Shown: positions 5,749 through 6,058 of the stretch, piece after piece | Numbering within the stretch: position 1 is the stretch's first letter | Layout of the letters: each line of letters starts with the position of its first letter | Assembly (NCBI GenBank): GCA_028876585.1 | Contig: JAGWRL010000003.1 | Coordinates: 1 to 6,058, forward strand | Source: Pseudomonadota bacterium | GTDB taxonomy: Bacteria > Pseudomonadota > Alphaproteobacteria > Rhizobiales > Beijerinckiaceae | Length of the DNA: 6,058 nucleotides | Direction: 5' to 3' | Translations under genes and position numbers: made by a program | Notes under the pieces: model-generated | Seen by the model: only the letters and a program-made list of their open reading frames with translations | Databases searched by the model: none | What the model was told of the DNA's origin: nothing

Positions 5749-5956
5749 GGGGGCGAAATAGGTTCGACGGGGGACCTAAAGGGTGATCTTTCGCTCGGCA
5801 TGATACCGCCGTTATCGGGTCAAACCTATAGTTGCGAATGACAACTATGCTCCGGTGGCCCTCGCTGCGTAATGCAGCGCTGGTACTGGGAATCAAGTCC
5901 TAGGGGTTTGCACTTCTAGGCGGGGTCCGGAGGCGCCTGGCAACAGAAGCCTCCAC
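5749..5956 (+). other. ssrA: tmRNA coding piece
   Basis: The piece begins with the acceptor strand GGGGGCG and the D-loop-like GGTTCGACGGG, then helix 2 (5771-5778), a region suited to pseudoknot 1 (about 5793-5822) and the tag frame. The stop codon lies in the loop of helix 5, CGCTGC/GCAGCG (5863-5868/5874-5879). CCTAG/CTAGG (5899-5903/5916-5920) and a last stem GGAGGC/GCCTCC (5929-5934/5949-5954) close the 3' side. The exact 3' end is uncertain by several bases. Confidence 0.8.
5834..5872 (+). other. ssrA: tmRNA proteolysis tag reading frame, ANDNYAPVALAA
   Basis: The resume codon is GCG at 5834 (Ala) and the stop is TAA at 5870-5872, giving 12 encoded residues plus the alanine carried by the tmRNA itself. 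It begins with AND, like other alphaproteobacterial tags, and ends in LAA, the usual recognition end for ClpXP. The TATAGTTGCG just upstream corresponds to the short element that sets the frame in ordinary tmRNA. Confidence 0.93.
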
Positions 5957-6013
5957 TTCTCTTGAGCACTTGGTCATGCGGATGCGGAAAGGCGGGCGGG
6001 GCGTCCACGACGG

Positions 6014-6051
6014 GCCGAGTGTCGGTCATTGCAATGGCCCGGCCGCTCGGC
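6014..6051. repeat. Nested inverted repeat downstream of ssrA
   Basis: GCCGAG (6014-6019) pairs with CTCGGC (6046-6051). Within it GGTCATT (6024-6030) and AATGGCC (6033-6039) form a second, nearly touching palindrome centred on CATTGCAATG. The right side is followed by TAATTCT, too weak a T-run for a confident terminator, and the window ends there. It may terminate ssrA or belong to the next gene's control region. Bases 5959-6013 show nothing else. Confidence 0.45.
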
Positions 6052-6058
6052 TAATTCT

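Larger units (their letters stand above)
5638..5958 (+). ncRNA. ssrA: tmRNA precursor, circularly permuted two-piece form
   Basis: tmRNA rescues ribosomes stalled on broken mRNA and adds a degradation tag, acting with SmpB. In alphaproteobacteria the gene is permuted: the 3' acceptor piece is encoded first and the coding piece second. The sequence shows this directly. The acceptor-stem strand CGCCTCC (5711-5717) pairs with GGGGGCG (5749-5755) downstream, including the G3-U70 wobble (5751 with 5715) that marks alanine acceptors. GGTTCGACGGG follows the 5' acceptor strand, as in ordinary tmRNA. The T stem is CCGGG/CCCGG (5694-5698/5706-5710). Helix 2 forms between TAGGTCTT (5680-5687) and GGGACCTA (5771-5778). 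The tag frame at 5834-5872 encodes ANDNYAPVALAA, close to the tags known from Rhizobiales. The 5' limit is set from the promoter and the 3' limit from the last hairpin, so both are approximate. Confidence 0.95.

Noticed and set aside
5480..5896. 138-codon open frame on the minus strand covering the tmRNA region
   Set aside because: It is antisense to the tmRNA gene, has no domain likeness, and its sequence is explained by RNA structure constraints.
5978..6058. Possible start of a protein gene at the right edge
   Set aside because: The frame is open to the end but has no ribosome site, no recognisable sequence, and overlaps the inverted repeat.
1..6058. CRISPR array, insertion sequence or prophage structural genes
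   Set aside because: No regularly spaced repeats, transposase motifs, terminal inverted repeats or phage head/tail genes were seen; the only phage-like sign is the NPGNLR domain in the hydrolase.

Overview
The window looks like chromosomal DNA of a GC-rich alphaproteobacterium, probably Hyphomicrobiales (Rhizobiales). The strongest support is a circularly permuted, two-piece tmRNA gene (ssrA) at about 5638-5958 with a tag reading ANDNYAPVALAA. A bacterial SUV3-type helicase, GANTC and TTAACCAT sites, and high-GC coding throughout agree with this. The exact genus cannot be told from the sequence.

Layout. 1-575 (minus) is the N-terminal part of an SUV3-like RNA/DNA helicase that runs off the left edge. 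It is divergent from 715-1533 (plus), a short D-alanyl-D-alanine carboxypeptidase (PBP5/DacA type) with a signal peptide but no C-terminal domain. Its stop lies 6 bases from the stop of the convergent 1540-1848 (minus), a 102-residue EthD-family protein with a TTG start. 1849-2163 is a non-coding gap with a degenerate direct repeat, four GANTC sites in two equally spaced pairs, a CtrA-type half site and a strong hairpin.

2164-5328 (minus) is a probable two-gene operon: a cysteine-rich lipoprotein (445 aa) followed after 36 bases by a 596-aa modular peptidoglycan hydrolase. The hydrolase has an SH3-like region, a degenerate transglycosylase-like region, an NPGNLR lysozyme-like region and a C-terminal M15A zinc peptidase, and it has no visible signal peptide. 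This pair is the least ordinary part of the window. It may be a wall-remodelling module, an effector with its periplasmic partner, or a phage-derived lysis gene put to another use.

5455-5602 shows no gene. 5603-5958 (plus) holds the ssrA promoter and gene, transcribed divergently from the lipoprotein operon. The acceptor stem, T stem and helix 2 all pair across the two pieces, and the two pieces are separated by a 28-base spacer that folds into a hairpin. The last 100 bases contain an inverted repeat but no gene I can support.

Functionally, three of the five protein genes (the carboxypeptidase, the lipoprotein and the multi-domain hydrolase) point to the cell wall and periplasm. The helicase and tmRNA are housekeeping RNA functions, and the EthD protein is an unassigned small enzyme-like protein.
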